Below are positions 45,780 through 54,003 of a stretch of 64,000 nucleotides of DNA, in pieces. The notes below the pieces were generated by a model, which worked only from the letters and a program-made list of their open reading frames with translations, was not told the DNA's origin and made no database searches. The translations under genes and the position numbers were made by a program. Location: NCBI RefSeq assembly GCF_000807775.2, contig NZ_CP047385.1:1302001-1366000 (forward strand). Direction: 5' to 3'. This stretch comes from Pandoraea fibrosis. Its GTDB lineage: Bacteria > Pseudomonadota > Gammaproteobacteria > Burkholderiales > Burkholderiaceae. The stretch's first letter is position 1; the number at the start of each line of letters is the position of its first letter.

Positions 45780-48020
45780 TCACTGATGGAAATTCAGCGT
45801 GAGCATCGCGGTGCGACCCGGTGCCCATGTGGCGTAGATCGGGTAGGCGCTCGAGTAATACTTCTTGTCGAAGATGTTCTGCACGTTCAGTTGCAGATCG
45901 ATGGTGCGCGACACACGGTAGGTCGCCATGGCGTCGAAGCGGGCGTAGCCCGGCGTCCACTTGCGCGTGGTGGGCGACACCGACGCGTAGGTGAGACTCG
46001 AGAGCGTCATGCCTGCGCCGACGGTGAATTTCGGCATCACTTCGTAGTCGGTCCACAGCGTGAGGTTGTGCTTCGGCACCATCACCATCGGCAGACCGGA
46101 AGCGCCCGGCGCTGCTGCCGGGCCGGCGTCCGTCGTGATCGCGTCGAGGTACGAGTAACCGCCGAAGACGCGCCAATGGTTTGTCAGGCTACCTGCCCAG
46201 CCGAGTTCGGCGCCGCGCACACGCTGGCTACCCGCGTTGATCGTGCCACCGAGACCGTCCGAGACACGTGCATTCGTCTTGTCCGTCTGGAACAGGGCGG
46301 CGGTCAGCGACAGGCGCTGATCGATCACGTCCCACTTCGCGCCGATTTCGATATTGCGGCTACGTTCCGGCGAAAGATTGTTGTTCGTCGAGGTGATCTG
46401 GTCGGTACCGCCGCCCAGACCGCTGTTCGCGCCCGGCGGGTTGGCCGACGTGCCATACGACGCATACAGACTCAGCGATGGCAGCACCTTGTAGACCACG
46501 CCCAACTGGAAACTGAACAGGTTCGAGATGTTCTTCAGATCGGGCGCGCCCGCCTGCACGGCATGCACGTCGAAGCGATCGAAGCGTGCGCCCGCGTTGA
46601 TGAGCCATCGATCCGAGAGCTTCACGCTGTCGAACAGGTAGGCCGAGGCCACGTTGGTGCGCGTGTTGGTCGCGGCACCCGGGAAGCTCTTGTCGCCGTT
46701 GAGCGCGATGCTACCGGTCCACGGGTTATCCGGATTCCAGTTGCCGATCGTCGTGCAGTTGTACGCCACCGAGCACGGGCCGCCCGAGCGAATGTTGTTG
46801 CCCGCGCTGTCGGTGACGAGGTAGCCCTCGTAGCGGCTTTGCTCGTTGCTGAACTCGACGCCGCCCGTGAGCGTGTGCTCGAAGCCGAACAGCGTGGTCT
46901 TGCCCGTGAGTTCGGTCTGGTTGGCGATGCTGTTGGTGGCGTACTTCCCGCTCTTGGCTTGCAGCGAAATGATGTTCGATGAGGCCGACTGGAACTGCGG
47001 GTTCGTGGCGATGTAATCGAGCGTGGCCCGGCCGACCATCGTGGTGTTCTTGATCTTCCACGTGTCGTTGATGCGGTGCTCGACCTTGATTTCGCCGGTG
47101 TCGGTCTGGCCACGGCGATAGTCGCGGTTGTTCAGGCCATAGAACTGATTGCGCTGGAAGCCGCCGTCCGGCGTGCCGCCTGTCGAGCGGAACGGCGCGC
47201 TGAAGTCCGGCATGTCGTAGGAGTTCAGGTGGTAGTAGCTGACCGTCACCGTGGTCGGGCTGTTCAGGCCGAACGCGACCGAAGGCGCCACGCCCCAGCG
47301 CTTGCTGTAGACGTTGTTGCGGCCCGCCTGATCCGCGTCGTGACCCATCACGTTCAGGCGCACGGCAGTCTGATCGTTCACCTGACGGTTCACGTCCATC
47401 GTCAGACGTTTGTAGCTGTCGGTGCCCAGACCGAGGCTGGCGTTGGTGAAGTCTTCCAGACGCGGCGTCTTGGTCGTGATGTCGATGCTGCCACCGACGG
47501 CGCCACGTCCGGCGTAGACCGAATCCGGGCCCTTGATGACGCTGATGTTCTCGATGGCGAACGTCTCGCGGTTCTGCACGCCGGAGTCGCGCATGCCGTC
47601 GACGAAGATCGAGTTGCGCGATTCGAAGCCGCGAATGACCGGACGGTCAGCCGACGGGTTCGCGGCGGCGTCGCCCCCGATGAACGTGATGCCGGGCACG
47701 GTCTTGAGTGCGTCGGCGAAGGTCGTGGCGTTCGTCTGCTTGATCAGCTCTTCCGGAATGACCGTGATCGAGCGCGGCGTGTCGCGCAGCGGGGCCACGA
47801 ACTTGTACGACGGCAGCGTCTTCGTTTGCATCGGCGACGGCACGGCGCTGTCGCTGACCTGCGTGGTCGGCAGCGTGACGGCGGGCGAGGCGTCCGGCGA
47901 TGCGGCCGGGGTCGACTGGGACGTCTGGGCTTGAGCGGTCAGAGGGGCGAAGCTACCGGCGACCACGAGGGCGCAGGCTGAGGCGAGCAGACGCTGACGC
48001 GTCTGGAAGACGGTGGACAT
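45780..48020 (-). CDS. TonB-dependent siderophore receptor (Fiu-like)
   Basis: The 746-residue outer-membrane receptor has a signal peptide (cleavage after AQA, about residue 32), a plug domain with PRSITVIPEELIKQTN, IRGFESRNSIFVDGMRDSG and IKGPDSVYAGRGAVGG, and a 22-strand barrel ending in MLTLNFHQ with the terminal aromatic. It resembles Fiu-type receptors for catecholate or other ferric siderophores. No siderophore genes are nearby, so it may use exogenous siderophores. A Fur-like palindrome lies about 70-95 bases upstream of the ATG. Confidence 0.94.
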   Translation of the reverse strand: MSTVFQTRQRLLASACALVVAGSFAPLTAQAQTSQSTPAASPDASPAVTLPTTQVSDSAVPSPMQTKTLPSYKFVAPLRDTPRSITVIPEELIKQTNATTFADALKTVPGITFIGGDAAANPSADRPVIRGFESRNSIFVDGMRDSGVQNRETFAIENISVIKGPDSVYAGRGAVGGSIDITTKTPRLEDFTNASLGLGTDSYKRLTMDVNRQVNDQTAVRLNVMGHDADQAGRNNVYSKRWGVAPSVAFGLNSPTTVTVSYYHLNSYDMPDFSAPFRSTGGTPDGGFQRNQFYGLNNRDYRRGQTDTGEIKVEHRINDTWKIKNTTMVGRATLDYIATNPQFQSASSNIISLQAKSGKYATNSIANQTELTGKTTLFGFEHTLTGGVEFSNEQSRYEGYLVTDSAGNNIRSGGPCSVAYNCTTIGNWNPDNPWTGSIALNGDKSFPGAATNTRTNVASAYLFDSVKLSDRWLINAGARFDRFDVHAVQAGAPDLKNISNLFSFQLGVVYKVLPSLSLYASYGTSANPPGANSGLGGGTDQITSTNNNLSPERSRNIEIGAKWDVIDQRLSLTAALFQTDKTNARVSDGLGGTINAGSQRVRGAELGWAGSLTNHWRVFGGYSYLDAITTDAGPAAAPGASGLPMVMVPKHNLTLWTDYEVMPKFTVGAGMTLSSLTYASVSPTTRKWTPGYARFDAMATYRVSRTIDLQLNVQNIFDKKYYSSAYPIYATWAPGRTAMLTLNFHQ

Positions 48021-48090
48021 TCGTGTGTTCCTGCAATGGCGTCACCGTCGGAGCACTTCCCAGGCCGGGCAACGCACAGTTATTGTTGTT

Positions 48091-48115
48091 GATAATGAGA
48101 TGGATTCGCATTATC
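48091..48115 (-). promoter_or_regulatory. Fur-like palindrome upstream of the siderophore receptor
   Basis: The arms GATAATG and CATTATC are an exact inverted pair 11 bases apart and match the outer parts of the Fur consensus GATAATGATAATCATTATC. It lies in an AT-rich 310-base gap before the receptor gene. The wider spacing than the 19-base consensus lowers certainty. Confidence 0.6.
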
Positions 48116-48330
48116 TATTACGGAGCGGAAGTTTAATATTTCAAAACATTCCTGTAAACGCTTATCGCGTATGTGTCGCCGTGTATCTCGCCATGTGAAA
48201 AGAGGAGAGATCGAAGCGTCCCGATTTTTTATTTCTGATATTCGCAAATCGGGACGAGCGCCGACGTTGTCGCTGGTGCGAGTCGACAGGCGAGCGGAGA
48301 GGGTGAGACGCGGACGAACCGCGTCTGTGC
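48116..48330. other. Remainder of the gap between receptor and ung
   Basis: About 215 bases with no supported gene; AT-rich near 48115-48240, GC-rich towards ung. No terminator for ung is obvious on the minus strand. Confidence 0.35.
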
Positions 48331-49329
48331 TTACTCGGGCACTCGCCAGTCGATGGGCGTCTTGCCGTGTTGTGCGAGGAAGGCGTTGGCGGCGCTGAAG
48401 TGGCCGCAACCGAGAAAACCGCGATGGGCGGAGAGGGGGGACGGGTGCGGCGCTTCGAGCAGCAGATGGCCGTGCCCGGCCAGCAGCGGCGCTTTGGCCT
48501 GCGCATGGCTTCCCCACAGCAGGAAGACCAGCGGCCCCTGCTGCGCGGCGAGGCCGCAGAGCAGCGTATCGGTGCACGCTTGCCAGCCCCCGGTCTTGAA
48601 CGGTTTGGCGTGACTTGCCGCGTTGGCGGCTTCTACCGTCAGCGTGGTGTTGAGCAGCAGCACGCCCTGTTTCGCCCAGGCGTCGAGATGGCCGTGCGAC
48701 GGCGGGGAGATACCGAGATCGCGCTCGATCTCCTTGTAGATGTTGCGCAGCGACGGCGGCACGCGAACCCCGCGTTGTACCGAGAACGCCATGCCATGTG
48801 CCTGCGCGATGCCGTGGTCGTCGCCGTGATAGGGATCTTGCCCGAGGATGACGACCTTGACGTCGCCCGGCGATGTCATGCGAAGCGCGTGGAAGATATC
48901 CGCCGGATAGACGGTCTTGCCGGCGGCGACTTCGGCGTCGACAAAACGGCATAGGGGCGCGTAGGCGTCGCTACGCACGAACGGCGAGACAAGCGTTTTC
49001 CAGTCGGCGGGCAAGGCGTCGAACTGATCTTCGACACGTCCTTTGAGCGGCCCGGCGGCTTTGGCGCCGCCAGCGTCGGAGCTCGCGGCGGCGACCAGCT
49101 TTGAGGGTGGCTTCGGCGCCGGTGTCGCCGATGCAGATGAAGACGCCGCCGACTTCGGCGGGCGTCCGCGACGGCGTGGCGGTACGGCCGGGGCTTCGGA
49201 GGCGGGGGCAGTTGTTTTCGACGGCGCGGTTGCGTCGTCCGTGGGGGCTACGGACGCGGGTTCGTCAAACAACGAGCCCTGCCGTTCATCGTGTTTTGTC
49301 GGGGAGGCGACGCGTGAGCGTGATGTCAT
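48331..49329 (-). CDS. ung: Uracil-DNA glycosylase with long N-terminal extension
   Basis: The 332-residue family-1 UDG removes uracil from DNA. The catalytic core (about residues 100-332) has the water-activating loop GQDPYHG (Asp165), LLLNTTLTV and the HPSPLS leucine-loop region. Residues 1-97 are a disordered Ala/Pro/Ser-rich extension that is absent from the roughly 230-residue bacterial norm. It holds QGSLF (17-21), which resembles the bacterial sliding-clamp-binding motif, and PRRRGRPPK (51-59), an AT-hook-like sequence. ATG 49329 was chosen over an upstream start with unconserved residues. Confidence 0.94.
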   Translation of the reverse strand: MTSRSRVASPTKHDERQGSLFDEPASVAPTDDATAPSKTTAPASEAPAVPPRRRGRPPKSAASSSASATPAPKPPSKLVAAASSDAGGAKAAGPLKGRVEDQFDALPADWKTLVSPFVRSDAYAPLCRFVDAEVAAGKTVYPADIFHALRMTSPGDVKVVILGQDPYHGDDHGIAQAHGMAFSVQRGVRVPPSLRNIYKEIERDLGISPPSHGHLDAWAKQGVLLLNTTLTVEAANAASHAKPFKTGGWQACTDTLLCGLAAQQGPLVFLLWGSHAQAKAPLLAGHGHLLLEAPHPSPLSAHRGFLGCGHFSAANAFLAQHGKTPIDWRVPE

Positions 49330-49422
49330 GCAATAGGTCTGTCGAATGAGCCGATGGGGCAAAAGGAGCCAAATAGGCGCGCGATGACGCGTGCGTTGAC
49401 GTCGGTCGTCAACCCGCGTCGG

Positions 49423-50118
49423 TCACTGACCGAGTACGGCTTGCCGCAGACGATAACCCCGCTGTGCCTTGCTCACATTGTCGTGATGCAATTCGGGCAA
49501 CACGTCGCGCAAGTTCTGCGCAAGGGCGTGGAGAATACGCTCGCCCTGACCATCGCGATCGTCGTCCGGCGCGTCGAGCCATTCCAGTTCGACTTCGACC
49601 AGCGGTGCCGTATGACGTTTGCCATCGGCTTCGACGGCGACCTCGCCCCGATCGAACGCGATCTCCACCGCAGTGCCGTCCCCGGCGATATAGCGCCACA
49701 GGCGTCGCACGAAATTCGTCTCGAACTGGGCGACGACATTCGCCCCTTCGGCGCGCAGCAACGCGGCGGTCGCGGGCACATCGCAGGCCGCGATCAGCTT
49801 CGTGAGTTCGAGGGCTTCGCCTTGTACGGGCTGTTCCCACTCGTGACGCACATGCAGGCCGTCGCGCGCTTCGCCGACCGATTTGAGCGTTTGCAGCCAT
49901 TGTCCGGCGTGCGCGTCACGCGCCACGAAACGCAGGCGCAGCGCGGCCTTGGCGTTTGCCAGCGCCAGCGAGGGGGTGTCGAAGTAGCGGTTGACGAGAT
50001 GGCGTTCCCCGCGCGCTTCGGCGCCGGGCAAGCGGTCGAGGTGAGCGATCAGCGCGTCGGCGCGCGCGGCGGGCAGGTCGCCCGGAAGAGCAAGTTTGAG
50101 TTCGCGTTCGATGGCCAT
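49423..50118 (-). CDS. CYTH-domain triphosphatase-like protein
   Basis: The 231-residue protein has the tunnel-fold CYTH signature E4-x-E6-x-K8 at its N-terminus (IERELKL), plus basic and acidic tunnel residues such as RYFDTP, ALRLRF and VEIAFDRGEV. Relatives hydrolyse inorganic triphosphate or ThTP. It lacks the CHAD domain often fused to it. It lies between ung and trpC on the same strand, with 141 bases separating it from trpC. Confidence 0.9.
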   Translation of the reverse strand: MAIERELKLALPGDLPAARADALIAHLDRLPGAEARGERHLVNRYFDTPSLALANAKAALRLRFVARDAHAGQWLQTLKSVGEARDGLHVRHEWEQPVQGEALELTKLIAACDVPATAALLRAEGANVVAQFETNFVRRLWRYIAGDGTAVEIAFDRGEVAVEADGKRHTAPLVEVELEWLDAPDDDRDGQGERILHALAQNLRDVLPELHHDNVSKAQRGYRLRQAVLGQ

Positions 50119-50259
50119 CGGGCCGCTCCTTTGAGAGGGGACGCCGGGCGTGCCGGGTGTCGCTGCACCGTGCGGGCGCGATGCAGCGTGCCGGACATCG
50201 GGCGATGTCCCGGGCGGGACACCGTGCCATCGATCGCTTGCGTGACGTTGAGTCGCGCG

Positions 50260-51072
50260 TTAGCGGGGCATGTCGAACAGCGTGGCGAGTGCATCGCCCG
50301 GCTCGGGCGCGCGCATGAAGGCTTCGCCGACGAGAAAGGCATTGACGTTGGCGGCACGCATGCGCGCCACGTCGTCACGCGACAGGATACCCGACTCCGT
50401 GACCACCAGACGGTCGTCGGGAATGTGTTTGAGCAGGCCCAGCGTCGTGTCGAGCGACACGTCGAAGGTGTGCAGGTTGCGATTGTTGATGCCCAGCAGG
50501 GGCGTGCTCAGTTCAAGTCCTGCGTCCAGTTCGCGGCCGTTGTGCACTTCGACGAGCACGGCCATGCCCAGTTCGTGCGCCTGCGCTTCGAGTTCGCGCA
50601 TATGGGCCAGTTCCAGCGCGGCGGCGATGAGCAGAATGCAGTCGGCGCCCATTTCTCGTGCCTCAAAGACCTGATACGCGTCGATCATGAAGTCCTTGCG
50701 CAGCACAGGCAGATCGCAGGCCGCACGGGCGGCCTTCAGATATTCCGGCGCGCCCTGGAAGAACTGCACGTCGGTCAATACCGACAGGCAGGCGGCGCCG
50801 CCTTGCTGATACGACTCGGCGATTTGCGGCGGCACGAAGTGCTCGCGAATCACGCCTTTCGACGGGCTGGCCTTCTTGATTTCGGCAATGACACCGGGCA
50901 GGCCGGCGCCGATCTTCGTGCGCAGGGCGCCGACGAAATCGCGGGTGCGCAGCGCGCTGTCGCCGACAGTGGCTTCGGCATCGCGGCGCAGGCTGGCGAG
51001 GTCACGAACGCGCTTCGCAGCGGCGACTTCTTCGGCCTTCACGGCCAGGATCTTGTCGAGAACGGTAGACAT
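50260..51072 (-). CDS. trpC: Indole-3-glycerol phosphate synthase
   Basis: The 270-residue TIM-barrel enzyme closes the indole ring of tryptophan from CdRP. The signatures [17 protein letters not shown] and VVTESGI are clear, and no PRAI (TrpF) domain is fused. ATG 51072 matches the family N-terminus ([20 protein letters not shown]). It is the third gene of trpGDC, with 69 bases between trpD and trpC. Confidence 0.97.
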   Translation of the reverse strand: MSTVLDKILAVKAEEVAAAKRVRDLASLRRDAEATVGDSALRTRDFVGALRTKIGAGLPGVIAEIKKASPSKGVIREHFVPPQIAESYQQGGAACLSVLTDVQFFQGAPEYLKAARAACDLPVLRKDFMIDAYQVFEAREMGADCILLIAAALELAHMRELEAQAHELGMAVLVEVHNGRELDAGLELSTPLLGINNRNLHTFDVSLDTTLGLLKHIPDDRLVVTESGILSRDDVARMRAANVNAFLVGEAFMRAPEPGDALATLFDMPR

Positions 51073-51141
51073 ATCGATGGATGATTCGGGGCTACGGAAA
51101 GCGGCGGGCACGATCGGTGCCCGCCGGGGGCGTGTCGAGCG

Positions 51142-52170
51142 TCAGTCCTTGAAGCGCTGCGTGAATGCGACGAAGGCGTCGAGCTTCGCGCGCGCCGCGC
51201 CGCTGGCGATCGATTCACGGGCCATCTCGATGCCGTCGGCGATCGAGGCGGCGCGGTTGGCGGCATAGAGCGCGGTACCGGCGTTGAGCGTCACGATCTC
51301 GCGGGCGGTGCCGGCCTTGTTCTCGAGCGCCTCGATGAGCATCGTCTTCGACTCCTCGGCGCTGCCGACTTTCAGGCTGCGATTGCTCACCATCTGAAGG
51401 CCGAAGTCTTCCGGATGAATTTCGTATTCCGTGACCTTGCCGTCCTTCAGTTCGCCGACCAGCGTGGCGGCACCGAGCGACACTTCGTCCATGCCGTCCT
51501 TGCCGTAGACCACGAGCACGTGTTCTGCGCCAAGGCGCTGCATCACACGCACCTGAATACCGACCAGATCGGGGTGGAACACGCCCATCAACTGATTCGG
51601 CGCACCGGCGGGGTTCGTGAGCGGCCCGAGAATATTGAAGATGGTGCGCACGCCCATTTCCTTGCGGATCGCGGCGACGTTCTTCATGGCCGGGTGATGG
51701 TTCGGTGCGAACATGAAACCGATGCCGACGTCACGCAGACACTCGGCCACTTGTTCGGGCGAGAGCATGATATTCACGCCGAGCGCTTCGAGCACGTCGG
51801 CACTGCCCGACTTCGAGCTCACGCCACGGTTGCCGTGCTTGGCGACCTTTGCGCCGGCGCCCGCGGCCACGAACATCGACGCGGTGGAAATATTGAACGT
51901 ATGCGACACATCGCCGCCGGTCCCCACGATGTCGACGAAGTGTTCGTCGGCCGGTGCCTCAACGTGATTCGCGAACTCGCGCATCACTTGTGCGGCGGCG
52001 GCGATCTCACCGATGGTTTCCTTCTTCACGCGCAGGCCGGTGATGATGGCAGCGGACATGACCGGGGAAATCTCGCCCTTCATGATGAGGCGCATCAGGT
52101 GCAGCATCTCGTCGTGGAAGATTTCGCGGTGTTCGATGGTGCGCTGCAGCGCTTCTTGCGGGGTAATCAT
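51142..52170 (-). CDS. trpD: Anthranilate phosphoribosyltransferase
   Basis: The 342-residue enzyme couples anthranilate to PRPP. It has [16 protein letters not shown] (PRPP binding), [21 protein letters not shown], and the anthranilate-binding HHPAM region. ATG 52170 was chosen by family alignment. It follows trpG by 37 bases and is a stand-alone TrpD rather than a TrpGD fusion. Confidence 0.97.
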   Translation of the reverse strand: MITPQEALQRTIEHREIFHDEMLHLMRLIMKGEISPVMSAAIITGLRVKKETIGEIAAAAQVMREFANHVEAPADEHFVDIVGTGGDVSHTFNISTASMFVAAGAGAKVAKHGNRGVSSKSGSADVLEALGVNIMLSPEQVAECLRDVGIGFMFAPNHHPAMKNVAAIRKEMGVRTIFNILGPLTNPAGAPNQLMGVFHPDLVGIQVRVMQRLGAEHVLVVYGKDGMDEVSLGAATLVGELKDGKVTEYEIHPEDFGLQMVSNRSLKVGSAEESKTMLIEALENKAGTAREIVTLNAGTALYAANRAASIADGIEMARESIASGAARAKLDAFVAFTQRFKD

Positions 52171-52207
52171 TGTTGTCTCTCTTATCTGTCGGTTCGGTGC
52201 CGATGAC

Positions 52208-52795
52208 TCAGGCGGCTTGTGCCACACGCGGAGCCGCTTGCAGGAAGTTGCGCAAAACGTCGTGGCCGTGTTCCGACAGAATCGACTCGGGGTGGAACTG
52301 CACGCCCTCGACGTCGAGCGTCTTGTGACGCACGCCCATGATTTCGCCGTCGTCCGTCCACGCCGTGACTTCGAGGCAGTCGGGCAGCGATGCGCGCTCG
52401 ATGGCCAGCGAGTGATAACGCGTGACGGTGAAGCGCTTGGGCAGATTGGCGAACACGCCTTGTTGTGTCGTTTCGATCTCGCTCACCTTGCCGTGCATGA
52501 TTTGCTGGGCGCGAACGACCTTGCCGCCGAAGGCTTCGCCGATGGCCTGGTGACCGAGGCAAACGCCGAGAATCGGAATGACGCCGGAGAAGCGCTTGAG
52601 CACATCGATCGTGATGCCTGCGTTGGCCGGGCAGCTTGGGCCGGGCGAGAGGCAGATGCGCGCGGGGGCGAGTTCAGCGATCGTGTCGAGGGTGATTTCG
52701 TCGTTACGAAAGACCCGCACGTCTTCGCCCAACTCACCGAAGTACTGGACGATGTTGTAGGTAAACGAGTCGTAGTTGTCGATCATCAGCAGCAT
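52208..52795 (-). CDS. trpG: Anthranilate synthase component II (glutamine amidotransferase)
   Basis: The 195-residue class I glutaminase feeds ammonia to TrpE, and in some bacteria also to PabB. It has nucleophile Cys79 in GVCLGHQA, and H168/E170 in FHPESI. The oxyanion region reads [11 protein letters not shown], where most family members have PGPCTPNEAG or similar. No trpE lies upstream within the window. It is preceded by a short Trp-rich leader peptide gene, so the operon starts here. Confidence 0.96.
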   Translation of the reverse strand: MLLMIDNYDSFTYNIVQYFGELGEDVRVFRNDEITLDTIAELAPARICLSPGPSCPANAGITIDVLKRFSGVIPILGVCLGHQAIGEAFGGKVVRAQQIMHGKVSEIETTQQGVFANLPKRFTVTRYHSLAIERASLPDCLEVTAWTDDGEIMGVRHKTLDVEGVQFHPESILSEHGHDVLRNFLQAAPRVAQAA

Positions 52796-52866
52796 GATGG
52801 TCCCTGTTCGTCTGGTGACAAAGGATTGTCGAACGCATGAGATTTGCGAATTCCCCCTGAGCGTGC

Positions 52867-52938
52867 CCCCATATTGAGTTCGCGATCCGCGGGGGAGGGC
52901 GCTATGGGGATGAAATTGACGTGGCGGGTTACCGCCAC
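52867..52938 (-). promoter_or_regulatory. Putative trp attenuator structures
   Basis: A perfect hairpin GTGGCGG-TAAC-CCGCCAC (52921-52938) spans the two adjacent Trp codons and the stop of the leader peptide. A second stem is possible between CCCCATA (52903-52909, minus strand) and TATGGGG (52867-52873), with a small CGCG hairpin in its loop. No convincing T-run follows, so an intrinsic terminator is not proven; control may be Rho-dependent or act on trpG translation. Confidence 0.5.
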
Positions 52939-52997
52939 CAGCGCAGGGCAGCGGTCAGGGGCGACCAGAGGAGGGAGGAAGACTGATGCGACTTCAT
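52929..52997 (-). CDS. trpL: trp operon leader peptide, 22 residues, Trp at 11, 20, 21
   Basis: A short frame starting ATG at 52997 codes for a 22-residue peptide containing W11 and an adjacent pair W20-W21 near the end (LRWWR). It ends in TAA at 52929, 134 bases before the trpG start. Trp is rare, so three in 22 codons upstream of trpGDC is strong evidence for a leader peptide that stalls ribosomes when charged tRNA-Trp is scarce. There is no Shine-Dalgarno, and a TACAAT box is 10-16 bases upstream, which suggests a leaderless transcript. Confidence 0.8.
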   Translation of the reverse strand: MKSHQSSSLLWSPLTAALRWWR

Positions 52998-53007
52998 AGT
53001 GACGCCG

Positions 53008-53013
53008 ATTGTA
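53008..53013 (-). promoter_or_regulatory. Candidate -10 element of the trp operon promoter
   Basis: TACAAT on the minus strand (attgta on plus) would place transcription start near 53000-53001, only a few bases before the trpL ATG. I could not find a clear TTGACA-like box 17 bases upstream. Confidence 0.5.
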
Positions 53014-53143
53014 GCAGCATCTGCCGGGGGCCGTGGGTGGGGCGTCGCAAAAAGCGGTCAATCGGCGGGTTTCGCGCGTGAACGGGACGTTTCTCGCAAG
53101 AATGTGCGCGCCGCTACGGCTGTCTTTCGACGATTCTGCAACG

Positions 53144-53180
53144 GCGGGCGAGGACGGCCCCCGTCTTCGGGGCCGCCCGC
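53144..53180 (-). terminator. GC-rich hairpin downstream of dsbG, possible terminator
   Basis: An interrupted stem (gcgggc...gcccgc outside ggcccc...ggggcc) lies just past the dsbG stop. It has no following T-run on the minus strand, so termination is tentative. Confidence 0.4.
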
Positions 53181-53190
53181 CGGGGGGGCT

Positions 53191-53994
53191 TCATCGAGGG
53201 CCGAGTACCGCCGCCAGCGCGTCGGGGCGCGGCATGCCATTGACGCGTTGAATCGCACCCGTGTCGTCGCGATAGACGATGCCGGGCGTGCCGCGAAACT
53301 CCAGTTCCGCCATCAGTTGCCGATGTGCCTCGAGCGTGAGGGCGATCTCGGGCGACACGCTTGGTGCGGGCGCGATCCCGCCGCTGCCGAACTGCCGCTC
53401 GTTGTGCAACAGCGCGGCGGTACGGTCGGCAGCGCCGAGAATGGCCGCTGCCTTCGTGGGGCTGTCGGCTTTGATCACGCCGACCATCACATGACGCAAT
53501 TGCACCTTGCCGGCATCGACCCAGGGGCGTGCCGACGCCCAGAAGCGATTGCAGTAGGGGCAATTCGGGTCGTTGAACGTGTACACCACACGCGGCGCGT
53601 CCGCGTTGCCATCCTGCACCCACGCCGAGGCGGCGAGTTTTGACCAGAGGGCTTCGCTCATCGGTTGGGTGACGAGGTTGCTGACGCGTTCCATGTCGAG
53701 CGGCTTGCCGTTGGCATCGATGCGTGTGCCGACAATGGCCGTACCGTCGCGCAGCACATAAAGGGCAATCGGTTGCTGGCCGGCCGTGCCGGCAAAGCCG
53801 CGAAGCTCCGTGCCGGTGTCGAACGGCTGGAGATCCTGCAAACCTTCGCGGGCGAGCGCTTGAACGACGGCCGGGGTCTCCTTGCCTCCCACCGGCCCAG
53901 CACTACCGGAGGATCCCGAGGCAATCGCGTAGACGGCCGCGGCGAGGGCCGGCACGGCGATCAGGCTGGGAACGAGAAATTTGCGAATCGACAT
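53191..53994 (-). CDS. dsbG: Periplasmic thiol:disulfide protein DsbG
   Basis: The 267-residue exported thioredoxin-fold protein has an N-terminal signal or anchor segment (about residues 7-25) and C145-P-Y-C148 in NDPNCPYCNRF, with cis-Pro in GTPGIVY. The N-terminal part resembles the DsbC/DsbG dimerisation domain. DsbG protects single cysteines from over-oxidation. ATG 53994 has AGGAG seven bases upstream. It is the third gene of dsbD-dsbE-dsbG and is kept reduced by the DsbD encoded two genes upstream. Confidence 0.93.
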   Translation of the reverse strand: MSIRKFLVPSLIAVPALAAAVYAIASGSSGSAGPVGGKETPAVVQALAREGLQDLQPFDTGTELRGFAGTAGQQPIALYVLRDGTAIVGTRIDANGKPLDMERVSNLVTQPMSEALWSKLAASAWVQDGNADAPRVVYTFNDPNCPYCNRFWASARPWVDAGKVQLRHVMVGVIKADSPTKAAAILGAADRTAALLHNERQFGSGGIAPAPSVSPEIALTLEAHRQLMAELEFRGTPGIVYRDDTGAIQRVNGMPRPDALAAVLGPR

Positions 53995-54003
53995 CAAAGA
54001 CTC

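Noticed and set aside
48080..48952. Minus-strand frame of about 290 codons overlapping ung and the Fur-like region
   Set aside because: It overlaps ung out of frame and has Arg-rich composition typical of shadow frames.
52786..53061. 91-codon minus-strand frame between dsbG and trpG
   Set aside because: It overlaps the Trp-rich leader peptide in another frame and lacks any conserved feature; the leader peptide explains the region better.
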